The notes beneath the pieces were generated by a model. It did no database searches. It was given only the letters and a program-made list of their open reading frames with translations, and was not told where the DNA came from. A DNA stretch of 64,000 bases. Origin: Apostichopus parvimensis. Lineage: Eukaryota > Echinodermata > Holothuroidea > Aspidochirotida > Stichopodidae. Shown here one piece after another: positions 1-12,487 of the stretch. Location: assembly GCA_000934455.1 (NCBI GenBank), contig KN884538.1, positions 82,688-146,687 of the forward strand, written 5' to 3'. The position numbers were made by a program, and so were the translations under genes. The number at the start of each line of letters is the position of its first letter. Position 1 is the first letter of the stretch.

Positions 1-3000
1 CTTCTCCCTGCCATTCAACTTTGACCCCTCCCGAATTTCCGGTATGTCTTTGGGGAATACTTCTGCAGTCTAGGTTTAAATAGTGGGTATGTGCTTAAGT
101 TGTTGCGTATGTTAAAAAGCTGCATATCGCAATGAATTTGCTACTCTTTGGTAGTATCATAGTTGACCATGAAAGGAGAGGATATAATATTAGTTTACTG
201 GCAAAAAAAAAAAAAAAAAAAACTTTGCTTAGGTCGTCCACCAAATTTGTAGCAGCAAAGATACCTGTTTTTGCTGATGCCATTTGCCTCGTATTGCAGA
301 TCTGCAAACTGCTAATATTCATTGTCAAACCTGATCAATTTCAATGATTGCCCTCATATCGTCCCTGATGCAAACTGCTAAGGTTCATTGCCTGAATTGT
401 CCAACTAGTTGTACTTTTTTGTGATTTCAACCCTCCATGTAAACTGTAGAAGGTCATAACTTAACCAAATGTGTTTTATTGTTTATTCTAGATATTATTA
501 CCTTCCTTGTTTATGAGTTTAAAGTGTACAGTTGCATATGCTGAAGGTGACATTGAAACAGTCGTGTACAGTACATCCCTGGTTTTGTTTGTTTGTCAAG
601 GTCATTTTCAGCTTGATAAGTACTGTACTGTGAAATAACCTTGAGGTTGCTGTTCTTTTAGTCACAATACTGGACAAGTGCTCTTGTTACATGTTAGATT
701 TTGTGGGTGGGGGTAGAATTCTTGGAAGTAAGTTTACATGAAGTTTTACATGTCTTAACATTTCTGAAGTGTCACAAATTTAAATTTGTCTATTTTAAGT
801 GTTGAAAAGTGCTCAATATGGCTTTTCTTTATTTTTGTAATCTTTCAAGTCATGTCTCTCAAGTCAAACCATTTCTATCGGTTCAAACCATGTCTATCGG
901 TTTAAACCATGTCACTCAGTTCAGACCATGTCTCTCAGTGAAGGAAAAACTGTTCTTTTCTTAAAAGTTTATTAAATAAAAGAGTTTGAGCATAGATAAA
1001 ATATCCACTGACCAAATTTTGAGGAAAATACTAACAAAAGCATAGAGGAGACATAATGATATTAACATAATAACATGTCAATAAAATTTGAAACATTGTT
1101 AATTTGAAACAACCCTTAGGTCAAAGTTTGACATATTCGACGAGAGGCATGACATGTGTGCCATTGGTGGATGAGCAATTTGGATACAAAGATGGCCCAA
1201 CAAATTAAAGGGCACGAGGGCACTAGTTGATTTTTGCCAAAGGGCACTTTGGTAAATATTTGGAGCAGGATAGATTTTTTTTGGAATTTTGTACAGAGAT
1301 GCTCTTGTTTCAACATTCACTCCTCTTGCAGTTCATAGAGATTGCAGTGTAAAAAGGAAATATCATGCCCAGTCAATATTTTATATGGAAAATGTTTAGC
1401 TTTACTACAGTGATGGACAATATACTGTACAATAGCACTGTAGCGAAGCCGTTAATTTCACCGATCCTTTGAGCACGGGTGTGGATATATTGCGTTTTAC
1501 CATCAGAAGTTTTTTGGAAAAGGTTGTATTTAGAGTTTTATAGACAATAGCGAGAAAAACTTCTTGCCTCTTTTGTTTATCATAAAACAGAGAAATTCTG
1601 TTTCGTTCAGCTAGAGTTCACCAAAGTTCTTTGGAGTGATTTATAGTTTCTGACTTTCTGTATATCTTAAAGGTGGAACTGGTTCAGGGATATTTTTTTC
1701 AAGGTGACCTTGGTGATTCCTGAACTCGAATTAAAGTACAATTGTTTCAGTTTCAATCCACCGAGAGCTCATTCACCGACATTTTAAAGCAGCTACTGTA
1801 CCACTCACTTGATCAGTGTCTGCCTCCTGTTACGCATGACAAGAAAATAAACAATGTCCACCCCTCGTGTGATTGGCTAATATTTGTTTTGTCACATTAG
1901 TGTCATTAAGTTTCATCACAGACGTCGTGGAATTCTGTCGATCTGAAAAGAAATATTGACACTGAGGGTAGGACTGCAAATGTTGCATAGTTAAGGTTCT
2001 TAGGTTACGGGTACTTAGGGGTTAAGGTACTTAGGGTAAGGTACTTAGGGTAAGGGTTAAGGTATACTTAAGGTTAAGGTACTTAGGTTCTGACCTTATT
2101 TGCATATTATCATCAAGGCAGTGATGAATTTACTCTTGTCTGTCAAATTATAAATGTCATAAGGAAATAATACACCATTTATTTGGCCGCCAGACAATTG
2201 CAGTATTAAAGTAGGAAAATATAATAGGCTTTTATATATTTTTACTAGTGAATGAGCTTTGTCTTAAATTAAAAATTGTAAATTTTAATAAACAGTATGT
2301 TTTATCAGTTCACAGTAGTTTGCTCCAGAAAGGTTATGTAAATAAATTGGACTTGACAGTGTTGAGTGTTGACATTGACATTTTTTAATTTGAAAAGTAA
2401 ATTTGAATGTAAACATACAACAGAACGCAAAGAGAGACTATATCATCCACTAGGATTTCTGTTATATTGGTATCTTCTGTTCAGTGCCAAATTAACGGTA
2501 TTAATTAATCCATTTAATTATGAAAGAATGAGTTAAAACAAGTCCAAAGATGAAAGGTAGATTTAAATACTGGTAATTTTTCTACATATATACAAAATTT
2601 GTTAAATCTCTCTGGACTGCCCCTTTAAGGCTGTATTGTTGATGATGATGCTGAAGTTGGCTCCTCACTGCACGCCTTAATTAAATGTTAGTGTTAGTCC
2701 ATTGTTTTATGAATTCTAATAACACAACCGAAACATTCTTTTGTGACTTTATAAAGACAACAGAAACGTCCTTGGATGACTTTCAACACCTAATTGTAAT
2801 TTGACAAATTTCTGACACATTTCAAAACAATGTCATTTGAGGCGATCATTTTGTTGTTGTTGCTATTCCTACTGCTTGAGTTTTGAAACGACCTTATGGT
2901 CTGTGTGTACTAGACTAAATAGTATAATCCTCAACTGATTAAAGGGTCAGTTCTCAAAAAATAAAAGTTATATAACTCAATCTGGATTGATAGTGCAAGT

Positions 3001-6000
3001 GCTTTTTTTTTTAAATTGTCTACAACAGACAGTATTAAAATTAAATGATATAATTTTTTTTCCTAAAGACGTCGTTCTTGTCGTGAGTGGTGGTCACTGT
3101 GATCAAACCATCCACACGTATTTAAATATCCATATTAAAGAGATCTATTTGCCAGTTTCAACCGGTTGGCTGCCTTGAAATGTTGATTTATTAACCGTTT
3201 ACTCCAGTACAGAGCAACTTGTGTCCCACAAATTGTGCGTATTGTCATGAACTTCTTCATTTACAAACATTTGTGGTTTTATAGGTTGTCTACTCTACTT
3301 CCATCATTCTAGATAGTAAAAACGATTTTTCGTAGACTAAAATAGTGGATGATGTTTTCAGGAGCCTTAAATGTTGATTATTTACCAACAAACTGAAAAT
3401 GAAATAAAGCTATAAATCTCTCCACCATTTTTATTATCTTTAAAAGCATAGTCCAGGTAAAAAGTTTTTTTTGATATGTTACAGAGGAACGTAATCTAAG
3501 CATTCTAGTGAAATTTGCATTCAATTCCTATGTACCGATTTTGAGATATTGACAATTGAAGTTATCTGATATTCTACCAAAAGTGTACTTGAAGCAAACA
3601 GGCGTGATGTCATAGTTGCACACTGACGAATAATGTTTTGTTTTTGTCTTTATTTTTCAGTCTATTGAATTAACCTTGGATTGGATACTAGGGTTACTAG
3701 TTTGTCTATTTGGAGATGTGAAGTTTATAAAATACCAATACCTATAGTACATTCACATTATGGATGCATATAAAATTGTGGAGTAAAAAGTTAAACGTAA
3801 ATTTGAAAGGAAAACAGAACACTATTTATCAGTGCAAAGACGATTTTTCGTAGACTAAAATAGCAGATGATGTTTTCAGGTGCTTTATCGTTCCATAATT
3901 GTTGATTATTTTACCAACATACTGAACACAAAATACAGCTTTTAAATCTCTCCACCATTTATGATTTTTTTTATTATTAGAATGTTCTCCCCCCACCCCA
4001 CCCCTCCCCCTGCTGCATTCATTGAATTTCTTCTCATTTTCACATCTGCCAGTTTAGAGGTACACAATCTAGACCTGTACAAGAAGATGGTAGCGTTTGT
4101 GATGTCGTATAGTTTCACGGAGCCCTCGAATCGACTCCCGATCGATATGGACGCCGACGAGGACGACGAAGATGATGACGACGACAACGACTCCCACCAT
4201 CCTCCTCCCGTGATGGTACCGCTGGCCGATGCCCTCAACCACATCGCCAAAAATAACGCCAAATTACTCTTTGAGAAAGAGAGGCTGAAGATGGTTTCCA
4301 TTAAACCAATCAGAAAGGTTAGATTCCGGCTCCCGTAAATATTAATAACAATGGTTTTGTACGTGTGCCTGGTCAGAGGATATCATGTTTCTCTAAATCT
4401 CTCGCCAAAAGTAGGTCTAAGGCTGGGGTGGGCAACCTATGGCCCCGGGCCACATGCGGCCCGTCAGTGATTTTTTTTTGCCTGTGAGATGTCACAAGAA
4501 AAAGAAAAAAAATCAATCTATTTTACATCATCACAAAAAACGAGCTAGCTGCTTAGAATTTATCGACGACACTAATGATGCTGTCAGGTAGGCCTATTAT
4601 CCCCATTATTATCAACTGTACTGTATTGACATTATGTTTTTGTGAATACAGATTAAGTACACACACCTATTGCTTGAAAGTCCTCGGAATCAAAGGTTTG
4701 AAATCAACAGCAGGTCGTTGGTTAGTTGCGGCCCAGTCAATCTTTCACTCCTTATATCTGGCCCATTCATTCAGAAAGGTTGTCCACCCCTGGTCTAAGG
4801 CATAAAGTTCCTTTTGTTAAAAGGGTTGGCTGCTCTCAAAGTCCTGTCTCCAATGGGAGTGATGTTTCCAGAAACTTCAACTTGAAAAGCCGGTTGATCT
4901 AAAGCTAAAGTATGCTCAAAATTCATATTCAAAGTCATAAAATCTGTTATCGGGCTTACTTGACCCATTTGTTGTTTTCGTTCCCCGGGCCGCTCACTCA
5001 GATAAATATAATTAAGTAAACGGTAACAGTATCCACAAGAGTTCAAGCACTAGTGACTGTCAAGTTAATTTTTTCTTCAACTGGCTGAATTATTCCGTTT
5101 GCTCATCCATTTAAGGATTGAAGGAATATTGATTTTATCATCATCCTCTTCACCCACCTCCCTCTGCTGCGGTGTTGTAACTTTGAACTCTATACAGCAT
5201 ATTGTGGTCTTCCTCCGTTACAAAGTATCCTACCTATGACTATCAGGGGGCTTGGTTTGTGCCAAAAGGGGGAAGTCCCCCCTACCCCACCCCCCCAGCT
5301 ATCTATTGTATGAGGGAGTGTTAGCTCAGTGGTGCCTTCCAATCATAAGGTCCCAAGTTCGAGTCACTCCAAGATTAATGTATGTCGTCAAATTATCGAG
5401 TTGATGACAATTGACAATTCATAATCATGGAGGTTAAATATAAATCCAAGAGACTGACTTTGGTCAGCTTGCTGCTTTGATAAGGCAATGAGGCTTCTTC
5501 ACGAGTTCCTGCTTGCAGGACGATCTAAAATACAAACAATACATACATGTTACATCTAGCTTAACCATGTGAATGTATTTCCTCCTGTTGTGACCATGTC
5601 AATAGCTCAAAAATTTGAAACCTTCATGTTTTTCCTTTCCCCCCCACACTGTTTTATTTCTTTTCTTAATGTGTTTGTGCATTTTCTGTTTTTTTCTGTT
5701 GTTTTGTTTTGTTAGGGTCAGGAAGTCTTCAACACTTTTGGTGAATTAGCCAACTGGCAGCTGTTACATATGTATGGCTTTGCTGAATCTTACCCAGAAA
5801 ATATCTTTGATACAGTAAGTAAAAGGTGGTTGTACTGAAACAGTTCATAGTAAGTGAAAGGTGATTGACTGAAGCAGTTCATTTAAGAGTGAAGATTAAA
5901 AAAAAGGCACTGTTGGCCCGTGTAAGTAAATATGTAAAGTTAGCCTTAGTTTATAACAGTCGGCCTCTGAAGAAGATCCTGCTAGGATCGCGTTTAAACA

Positions 6001-9000
6001 CGTTCCAATAAAACCCAATTTGAAACTGACAGATTCAGTTATGGAGCTAATGCTATGTATTTGCATGGAAACATTAGGATCCCATTGAATTTTAAAAATA
6101 TTCTGATAAATATTGTCGGCAATCAAAGGCAAAAAGTTAAATTATTGACATATGTCCAAAAAAAAGGTAGAAAAGTATTGAACTGGTTCCTTTATGGATG
6201 TTGACAGTTTAACATGCATTATTCACTCTCTTAGCTTGTTTGTAGTTTAACAACTTTCCACATATTCTCTCATGATCAGATGTAATCGATTTAACTATTT
6301 GCCGAAGATTAATACATTTTTTATGACAGTTATTAATCCACTTGACATAGAAATTTGACAAAAATGATGGATTATTTCACGGTGGAAGTAAGTATTTTAA
6401 CAGTTTAGCAAACTGTCAAAAAAGTGATGAGATCATCATTTTCAGAAATCTGTTGAGTTAGCAATTTTGGGCATTTTTGTTCCCAAATGTTAAAATCGTG
6501 AAAAATTGATAACTGTTCATTTTGACTTTGACAAGCAAGGAATTATTAGCTTTCTTTGCAAATTGTTATGAATTTTACTAATCAATTCACTATAAAGGTA
6601 TGAACCTTTATAGAAAATTAATAACATATGTACAGACATGTTTTAACACTTTATCATAGGATTTGATTAATTGGAAACTGTGATGATTGCAAAAGATGCT
6701 TGAGCTAGTTGTTGTTCTTCTCCAAGGTCGTTAATAACCTCCCGACTCCCCCCCCCCCTTCCCATCTGATCATTAGTACATCCTGCTAATGTAACACATC
6801 CTAATTTGTCAGGAAAAGGTTATTTACAATGTATACAGTACATGAAATTCAGCTCCATACCACAAATCCATTCACTGCCAAATTGACATACTTTGGACAA
6901 ATAATCAGCAGAAATCTGCACGGGACCTGTGGCGCGCGAGAGACTCTGTTATCTCCCCGTAACCATGGTGACAGCTATTTGCAGATCGACTGACGACAGC
7001 ATTTATCCTTTATAGTTAGGATGAGAGTGACCCTAAAATGCTTGCTGAATTTTGGAACATGAGTAAACCATTTGTTTACTCCCTATTGTATTTTGGGTTA
7101 ATAATAGTACTCTCAACAACCTCTGACACTCTATCTTGTGTAGGGCAGGGAACTTTGTGCCATTATGGCCAAACCAACTAATATAATAAATAATATTCAC
7201 ATACGACGAGAGGTTGATGTATCTATTAGCATGTCGCTGCTGAGTTCATTAACCAGTATAACAATCCAGAAATTTTTTTGTTTGTCCCACACAATTGATG
7301 TAACGTATTGTAATTACGTTTAAAAGCCATTGACATCTTTTGCTGAATGTCTGTGTTCTTTGTGATTTTGTAACTTAAAGAAACAGATGCTATTTCTTAG
7401 TACCTTATCTTTACTTTAAAGGACTTCAGGCACAGAATTAAATTTGATATTATGGAAAACTGTAGAAAATAACACTGGTAGCAGTTGAGGTTTCATTTTT
7501 ATACCACATTAAATTTTTGAGACATGATGAAAGAAAGATGCAACACAAAACCTAAAAAAAATAAATAGATATATCAGTTCTTGAATACCTTTATAGCTAT
7601 AGAAAAATTGCAAGCACTCTCCCCCCTACCCCCCCCCCCACCTTCATTTTTTCCCCTTGAACTTTGACTAAATCATCCATTAACTAAAATCATTTCAAAT
7701 TTTCAATGAAACACATGCAGCATTAATGCATTCATAACGACTTTAGAAAAACAATGTTTCATCTTTTTTTTCTAGGTTGATATACCGATGAAATTTTTCC
7801 TGAACCACGTCAGGGAATCGACAAAAACCGAGCCAGGATTAGACCTCAACGCACGATGGCGATTTCTGGAGCAGCTGGACGTGGTCTCCGATGAAGGGAA
7901 CTTTGTGATTGGTGAAGACGGAATTTTAACCCCGGAAGAACTACACACTACTTTAAAGGTACGTCCTCTGTCATGCATCGGTGGAAGACTGGGAGATATC
8001 CAGGGGGAGAGCTCCCCCTCGCCCCCCCAGCATATTTAACACAATCCTTGTTGGCAGATCAGATTATTGGACTGGAAGAACCTTACTCCTTAGCTCTGTA
8101 TGACTGAGCTAGTTATTAAGGTTCAGACTTTATCTTGTTTGCCCATTTCAGTTTTGGTACGGTCAAGCTCTCAATATTAAGAGACCGTCTCTGTCTCAGC
8201 CTCCTCCTCCTCTCACTCCCATCCCCCCCCCCCCAACATCCAGTCATGAGCTTTTGCCGCGAATTCGCGGAATATCCTTGATTTCTTTTCTACCTCGGGG
8301 ACAAAAACTATTATCCTAACACACTGTAGCATACAAAAACTGGGGCCTATACCGCAATTTTTGCAAAATTCCGTGATTTTTTTTCCCCCCCAGGCTCATC
8401 CCTGAATATCTCCCTTTAACCACCTGTCAATTTCTTTACTCTCATGTCCGTATTCAATACGCACCTGTGTTTTTCATTGAATCTCATCACCTCTGCTCGA
8501 CAGGTCTGTATGATGAGTAAGGACGACTTTGAAGACTACAAAAACAAAGATGGATGGGAGAGCGACGAGGAAAACGAAGAAGCCGATATAATACTCTCTT
8601 TAGGTGAGATACTCTGCTCTTTAGGTCGTCGATGAGATGGCCGAGATCAGGCATAATTCGTACCGAAGCGAGTCTTATTTCAAATATCAGATCACAGTTG
8701 ATGTGCTCTGCCACCATCGTGAACCTTAATTTAGCTTGTAATCTGCAAAGCCTACAGGCTTTGTCAGGCATGAGCTTTTTCCGCGAATTCACAGAATATC
8801 CGTGATTTCTTTTCTACCTCGGGGACAAAAACTATTATCCTAACACACTGTAGCATACGCCAACTGATTTTTTTTTTACCCCAGGCTCATCCCTGCTTTG
8901 TGAACCCTTGTGACATTTCATAAGACACGTTGAATGCTGACTGTTCACTCAGTATTCCTGCAATTTATAAGTTTTATCTACATGCCAAGTGTGCATTTCA

Positions 9001-10188
9001 TTGAAGCTTTGCCTTTGGTGTTATGGCTGTTACAACTTTTACAGAATTTTGGCAAGGAATCAAAATATAGGCACTTTCACTTCCTTAAAGTCTGCGACAA
9101 AGATGCTGTTTTAAAACCCCATCAATCGCATTCAAAACTGCATATTGGAAAACTCCACAAAATTGTGGTCTTTCTCTTTCGTTTGGGAATTGAAACTGAT
9201 TTAAGCCAAAGATAATGTTCTGGATTGTTATGATGGTATTTGTATCCAGTTCTATTGACAATTTAGCACATTCAATGGCTAAAAAGCTGTGTTAAAATAA
9301 GTCAATTGTGTTGTAAATTAAATAAAATTGATCTAGTTACTTCCATTCCCTCGTGAAGAGGATTTGTTTTTGAAGTTCCGCTGTCAGCCCCAGTTTTGTA
9401 AATTTTCAGTACAACTATTGTCAAAAGATGATCAACTGCCCGAACAAGCAGCACTGAAACCGTTGGTTATGAAAGTTGAGTAGATCGAAAAAAAAGTTTC
9501 TTTTCAGGTGTGACCATAAAGTTTTCCCTGCAATTATTGGCTATATTTTTCATGCTTATGGTAAGTAGCAAAAGGGGGGTGTGAGGTGGGGGGGGGCAGG
9601 AGCAGTCACTCTGGTCTGTAACTGCTTCATGGACTTGCATAATGGACTGTGCTGTTCCCATCTGAATTGCAACCATTCAGCCAAGGCACACAGCAAACTT
9701 TTGATTGGAGCCAAACATGTTTCAGAGCCCTTATAGCCTGAAAATAAGATCTCGGTGAAGTGAAGCTTGAAAAACAACTTACAATTATTTCAAGAATTTT
9801 TGGTTCGTTTTCTTTTCCTCTTATTTAAGGTGCTAAGTGTTTCATGCATTGTTACTACTAGACTAAAAACTGTATCTGACAATGTTTTAACCCCCTTTTT
9901 TTGTTTGTTTTGGAAAATACAGAAAATCTTCAAACGTTACCCGAAAAGTGGAAGCAACTATTAAGCGGCGTCCTGAGGCTGTGCTTAGAGAAGTACGTCA
10001 ACACGATAGACGAAGACAGGAATCTACTCAAGAAGGAAAATTATCAGAAACTGAGCAGGAAAAGACAATTTGCTCTTCACGTGAGGGTGGGTCAGAAAAT
10101 CCTACTGCACAAGACACTGCAAGCAATAACTAAAGAACCACTCTCAAATAGTGTCCAACCAGGACAAGACCATTGTTGCATAGCTTGA
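1..10188 (+). CDS. SETD6: SETD6, protein-lysine N-methyltransferase (3' part, five full exons plus one partial)
   Basis: This is the C-terminal two thirds of a SET-domain lysine methyltransferase; vertebrate SETD6 monomethylates nuclear targets such as RelA. Exons, read by eye with GT-AG borders and matching phases, are 1-41 (partial, reading from base 2), 4058-4317, 5716-5814, 7776-7958, 8504-8603 and 9923-10188, together 316 codons. Recognisable segments are [33 protein letters not shown] (SET Asn-His motif), [18 protein letters not shown], and the C-terminal helical domain ending [18 protein letters not shown] run of Asp/Glu ([10 protein letters not shown]) is inserted before VMVP; human SETD6 also has an acidic loop there. 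The NTYG of the human enzyme reads NTFG here. The first exon is the least certain: it fits only if the acceptor is TTTAG at 4053-4057. About 150 N-terminal residues must lie left of the window. The identification itself is firm. Confidence 0.9.
42..4057 (+). other. SETD6 intron (4.0 kb) with minor repeats
   Basis: No coding exon was recognised inside. It holds an A-run at 203-221, a degenerate 20-bp tandem repeat near 850-940 (units like AACCATGTCTATCGGTTCA), a minisatellite rich in TTAGGGTAAGG at 1995-2090, and two diverged direct copies of a 120-bp sequence at about 3317-3440 and 3837-3961 that share ACGATTTTTCGTAGACTAAA and AATCTCTCCACCATTT. A possible TTAAAGG-ended DNA element spans about 1668-2632, but its inverted repeats match poorly beyond the first bases. 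Confidence 0.45.
4423..4792. mobile_element. hAT-like MITE, 370 bp, with 8-bp target-site duplication
   Basis: The ends CTGGGGTGGGCAACC and (reverse complement of the right end) CAGGGGTGGACAACC form 15-bp terminal inverted repeats with two mismatches. The element is flanked by a perfect 8-bp duplication, GTCTAAGG, at 4415-4422 and 4793-4800. The end sequence and 8-bp duplication are typical of hAT (Charlie-like) transposons. The inside has no transposase. It lies in the SETD6 intron between the exons ending 4317 and starting 5716. Confidence 0.9.
5312..5550 (+). repeat. tRNA-derived SINE
   Basis: The 5' end looks like a tRNA: GGGAGTGTTAGCTCAGTGGT carries a pol III box A near 5321-5334 and AGTTCGAGTCA a box B near 5357-5366, at tRNA spacing. 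It continues as a non-tRNA body (TTGCTGCTTTGATAAGGCAA) and ends in an A-rich tail (AAAATACAAACAATACATAC). It is not a functional tRNA because the acceptor stem is not closed. The body resembles that of the unit at 44205-44345. It lies in a SETD6 intron. Confidence 0.65.
8241..8404. mobile_element. MITE of a CAGGSATGAGC family, copy a (164 bp)
   Basis: It starts CAGTCATGAGCTTTTGCCGC and ends GGCTCATCCCTG, whose reverse complement is CAGGGATGAGCC, giving short imperfect inverted repeats. The flanks AACATC (8235-8240) and AATATC (8405-8410) form a 6-bp target duplication with one mismatch. It sits in the SETD6 intron 5' of the exon at 8504. Two other insertions of this family occur nearby. Confidence 0.75.
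8765..8895. mobile_element. MITE of the CAGGSATGAGC family, copy b (131 bp)
   Basis: The element has the same ends as copy a (CAGGCATGAGCTTTTTCCGC at the left, CTCATCCCTG at the right) with an internal deletion of about 30 bp. A perfect 6-bp duplication, CTTTGT, flanks it at 8759-8764 and 8896-8901. It is repeated at 10586-10716 because it is inside the 1.8-kb tandem duplication. Confidence 0.8.
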
Positions 10189-11744
10189 AGTCTCGTCAGA
10201 CTGCCAGTCGGCCTTCAGTTTCTTCCCCTCGACGGGGGGGAAGAAACCCTTTTCCCACCTTCAACGACAGACGCGTTTAGCTCTCCATTTTGTCGAGGAT
10301 CCTTTCCCGTAAACGGATCACGAATTTGGCAAGAAGATACCTACAGAAATGTAGAAGAGGGGGAAAGGCAAGGATCGTTTTCCCAATTCTGGTATCGCAA
10401 GGAGAGAGGTTTAGATGAGAGATCAGACGTTTTGTTTGATTTACCTGGCAGATTTATGATTGATTACAGCCAAGCACTGTTTGATGGAACCGGGTTAAAT
10501 CAGGCATGAGCTTTTTCTGCGAATTCGCGGAATATCCGCGTGAACCTTAATTTAGCTTGTAATCTGCAAAGCCTACAGGCTTTGTCAGGCATGAGCTTTT
10601 TCCGCGAATTCACAGAATATCCGTGATTTCTTTTCTACCTCGGGGACAAAAACTATTATCCTAACACACTGTAGCATACGCCAACTGATTTTTTTTTTAC
10701 CCCAGGCTCATCCCTGCTTTGTGAACCCTTGTGACATTTCATAAGACAGCGTTGAATGCTGACTGTTCACTCAGTATTCCTGCAATTTATAAGTTTTATC
10801 TACATGCCAAGTGTGCATTTCATTGAAGCTTTGCCTTTGGTGTTATGGCTGTTACAACTTTTACAGAATTTTGGCAAGGAATCAAAATATAGGCACTTTC
10901 ACTTCCTTAAAGTCTGCGACAAAGATGCTGTTTTAAAACCCCATCAATCGCATTCAAAACTGCATATTGGAAAACTCCACAAAATTGTGGTCTTTCTCTT
11001 TCGTTTGGGAATTGAAACTGATTTAAGCCAAAGATAATGTTCTGGATTGTTATGATGGTATTTGTATCCAGTTCTATTGACAATTTAGCACATTCAATGG
11101 CTAAAAAGCTGTGTTAAAATAAGTCAATTGTGTTGTAAATTAAATAAAATTGATCTAGTTACTTCCATTCCCTCGTGAAGAGGATTTGTTTTTGAAGTTC
11201 CGCTGTCAGCCCCAGTTTTGTAAATTTTCAGTACAACTATTGTCAAAAGATGATCAACTGCCCGAACAAGCAGCACTGAAACCGTTGGTTATGAAAGTTG
11301 AGTAGATCGAAAAAAAAGTTTCTTTTCAGGTGTGACCATAAAGTTTTCCCTGCAATTATTGGCTATATTTTTCATGCTTATGGTAAGTAGCAAAAGGGGG
11401 GTGTGAGGTGGGGGGGGGCAGGAGCAGTCACTCTGGTCTGTAACTGCTTCATGGACTTGCATAATGGACTGTGCTGTTCCCATCTGAATTGCAACCATTC
11501 AGCCAAGGCACACAGCAAACTTTTGATTGGAGCCAAACATGTTTCAGAGCCCTTATAGCCTGAAAATAAGATCTCGGTGAAGTGAAGCTTGAAAAACAAC
11601 TTACAATTATTTCAAGAATTTTTGGTTCGTTTTCTTTTCCTCTTATTTAAGGTGCTAAGTGTTTCATGCATTGTTACTACTAGACTAAAAACTGTATCTG
11701 ACAATGTTTTAACCCCCTTTTTTTGTTTGTTTTGGAAAATACAG

Positions 11745-12010
11745 AAAATCTTCAAACGTTACCCGAAAAGTGGAAGCAACTATTAAGCGGCGTCCTGAGG
11801 CTGTGCTTAGAGAAGTACGTCAACACGATAGACGAAGACAGGAATCTACTCAAGAAGGAAAATTATCAGAAACTGAGCAGGAAAAGACAATTTGCTCTTC
11901 ACGTGAGGGTGGGTCAGAAAATCCTACTGCACAAGACACTGCAAGCAATAACTAAAGAACCACTCTCAAATAGTGTCCAACCAGGACAAGACCATTGTTG
12001 CATAGCTTGA
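11745..12010 (+). CDS. SETD6: Second copy of the SETD6 terminal exon
   Basis: This is the repeat of exon 9923-10188 within the 1.8-kb tandem duplication. The acceptor (TTTGGAAAATACAG), the reading frame and the stop codon are all intact, and the encoded residues ([14 protein letters not shown] to the C-terminal CCIA) are identical. If the duplication is real, a transcript reading through the first copy could splice to either terminal exon and make the same protein with a different 3' UTR. If it is an assembly artefact, only one of the two exists. Confidence 0.7.
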
Positions 12011-12322
12011 AGTCTCGTCAGACTGCCAGTCGGCCTTCAGTTTCTTCCCCTCGACGGGGGGGAAGAAACCCTTTTCCCACCTTCAACGACAGACGCGTTT
12101 AGCTCTCCATTTTGTCGAGGATCCTTTCCCGTAAACGGATCACGAATTTGGCAAGAAGATACCTACAGAAATGTAGAAGAGGGGGAAAGGCAAGGATCGT
12201 TTTCCCAATTCTGGTATCGCAAGGAGAGAGGTTTAGATGAGAGATCAGAAGTTTTGTTTGATTTACCTGGCAGATTTATGATTGATTACAGCCAAGCACT
12301 GTTTGATGGAACCTGGTTAAAT

Positions 12323-12487
12323 CAGGCATGAGCTTTTTCCTCGAATTCGCGGAATATCCGTTATTTCTTTTCTACCTCTGGGACAAGAACTATTATCCTA
12401 ACACACTGTAGCATACGCAAACTGGAGCCTATACCGCAATTTTTGCAAAGTTCCGTGATTTTTTTTTTTATCCCAGGCTCATCCCTG
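12323..12487. mobile_element. MITE of the CAGGSATGAGC family, copy c (165 bp)
   Basis: The element starts CAGGCATGAGCTTTTTCCTC and ends GGCTCATCCCTG. A perfect 6-bp duplication, TTAAAT, flanks it at 12317-12322 and 12488-12493. The duplication junction at 10538 cuts the copy of this element that followed the first terminal exon. Its right part recurs at 17131-17243 directly after the 50-N gap, with the same flank. Confidence 0.8.

Larger units (their letters stand above)
8718..12360. repeat. 1.82-kb direct tandem duplication containing the SETD6 terminal exon
   Basis: Bases 8718-10538 (1821 bp) and 10539-12360 (1822 bp) are near-identical direct copies; only a handful of differences were seen, such as an extra G near 10748 and CCGGG versus CCTGG near the right ends. 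Each copy contains MITE copy b, the whole last SETD6 exon and the first 38 bp of MITE copy c (10501-10538 and 12323-12360). The junction therefore falls inside that MITE. No N gap separates the copies. The near-identity implies a recent duplication or an assembly error. Confidence 0.9.

Noticed and set aside
1995-2090. TTAGGG-containing stretch suggestive of telomeric repeat
   Set aside because: The hexamers are interspersed with TTAAGGTACTTAGGGTAAGG-type units. It is a degenerate minisatellite, not a telomere array.
4053-4057. Acceptor CAG at 4050-4052 for the SETD6 exon
   Set aside because: It would need a phase-2 donor. The only candidate upstream exon seen (1-41) is phase 1 and would read into TAG. 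The acceptor at 4056-4057 keeps frame.
3942-4301. 119-codon frame opposite the acidic SETD6 exon
   Set aside because: The Ser-rich product is the antisense of an Asp/Glu-rich coding stretch. The + strand matches SETD6.
8934-11599. Paired open frames of 65-93 codons appearing twice at identical spacing
   Set aside because: They are shadows inside the 1.8-kb duplication, intronic to SETD6, with no family resemblance.
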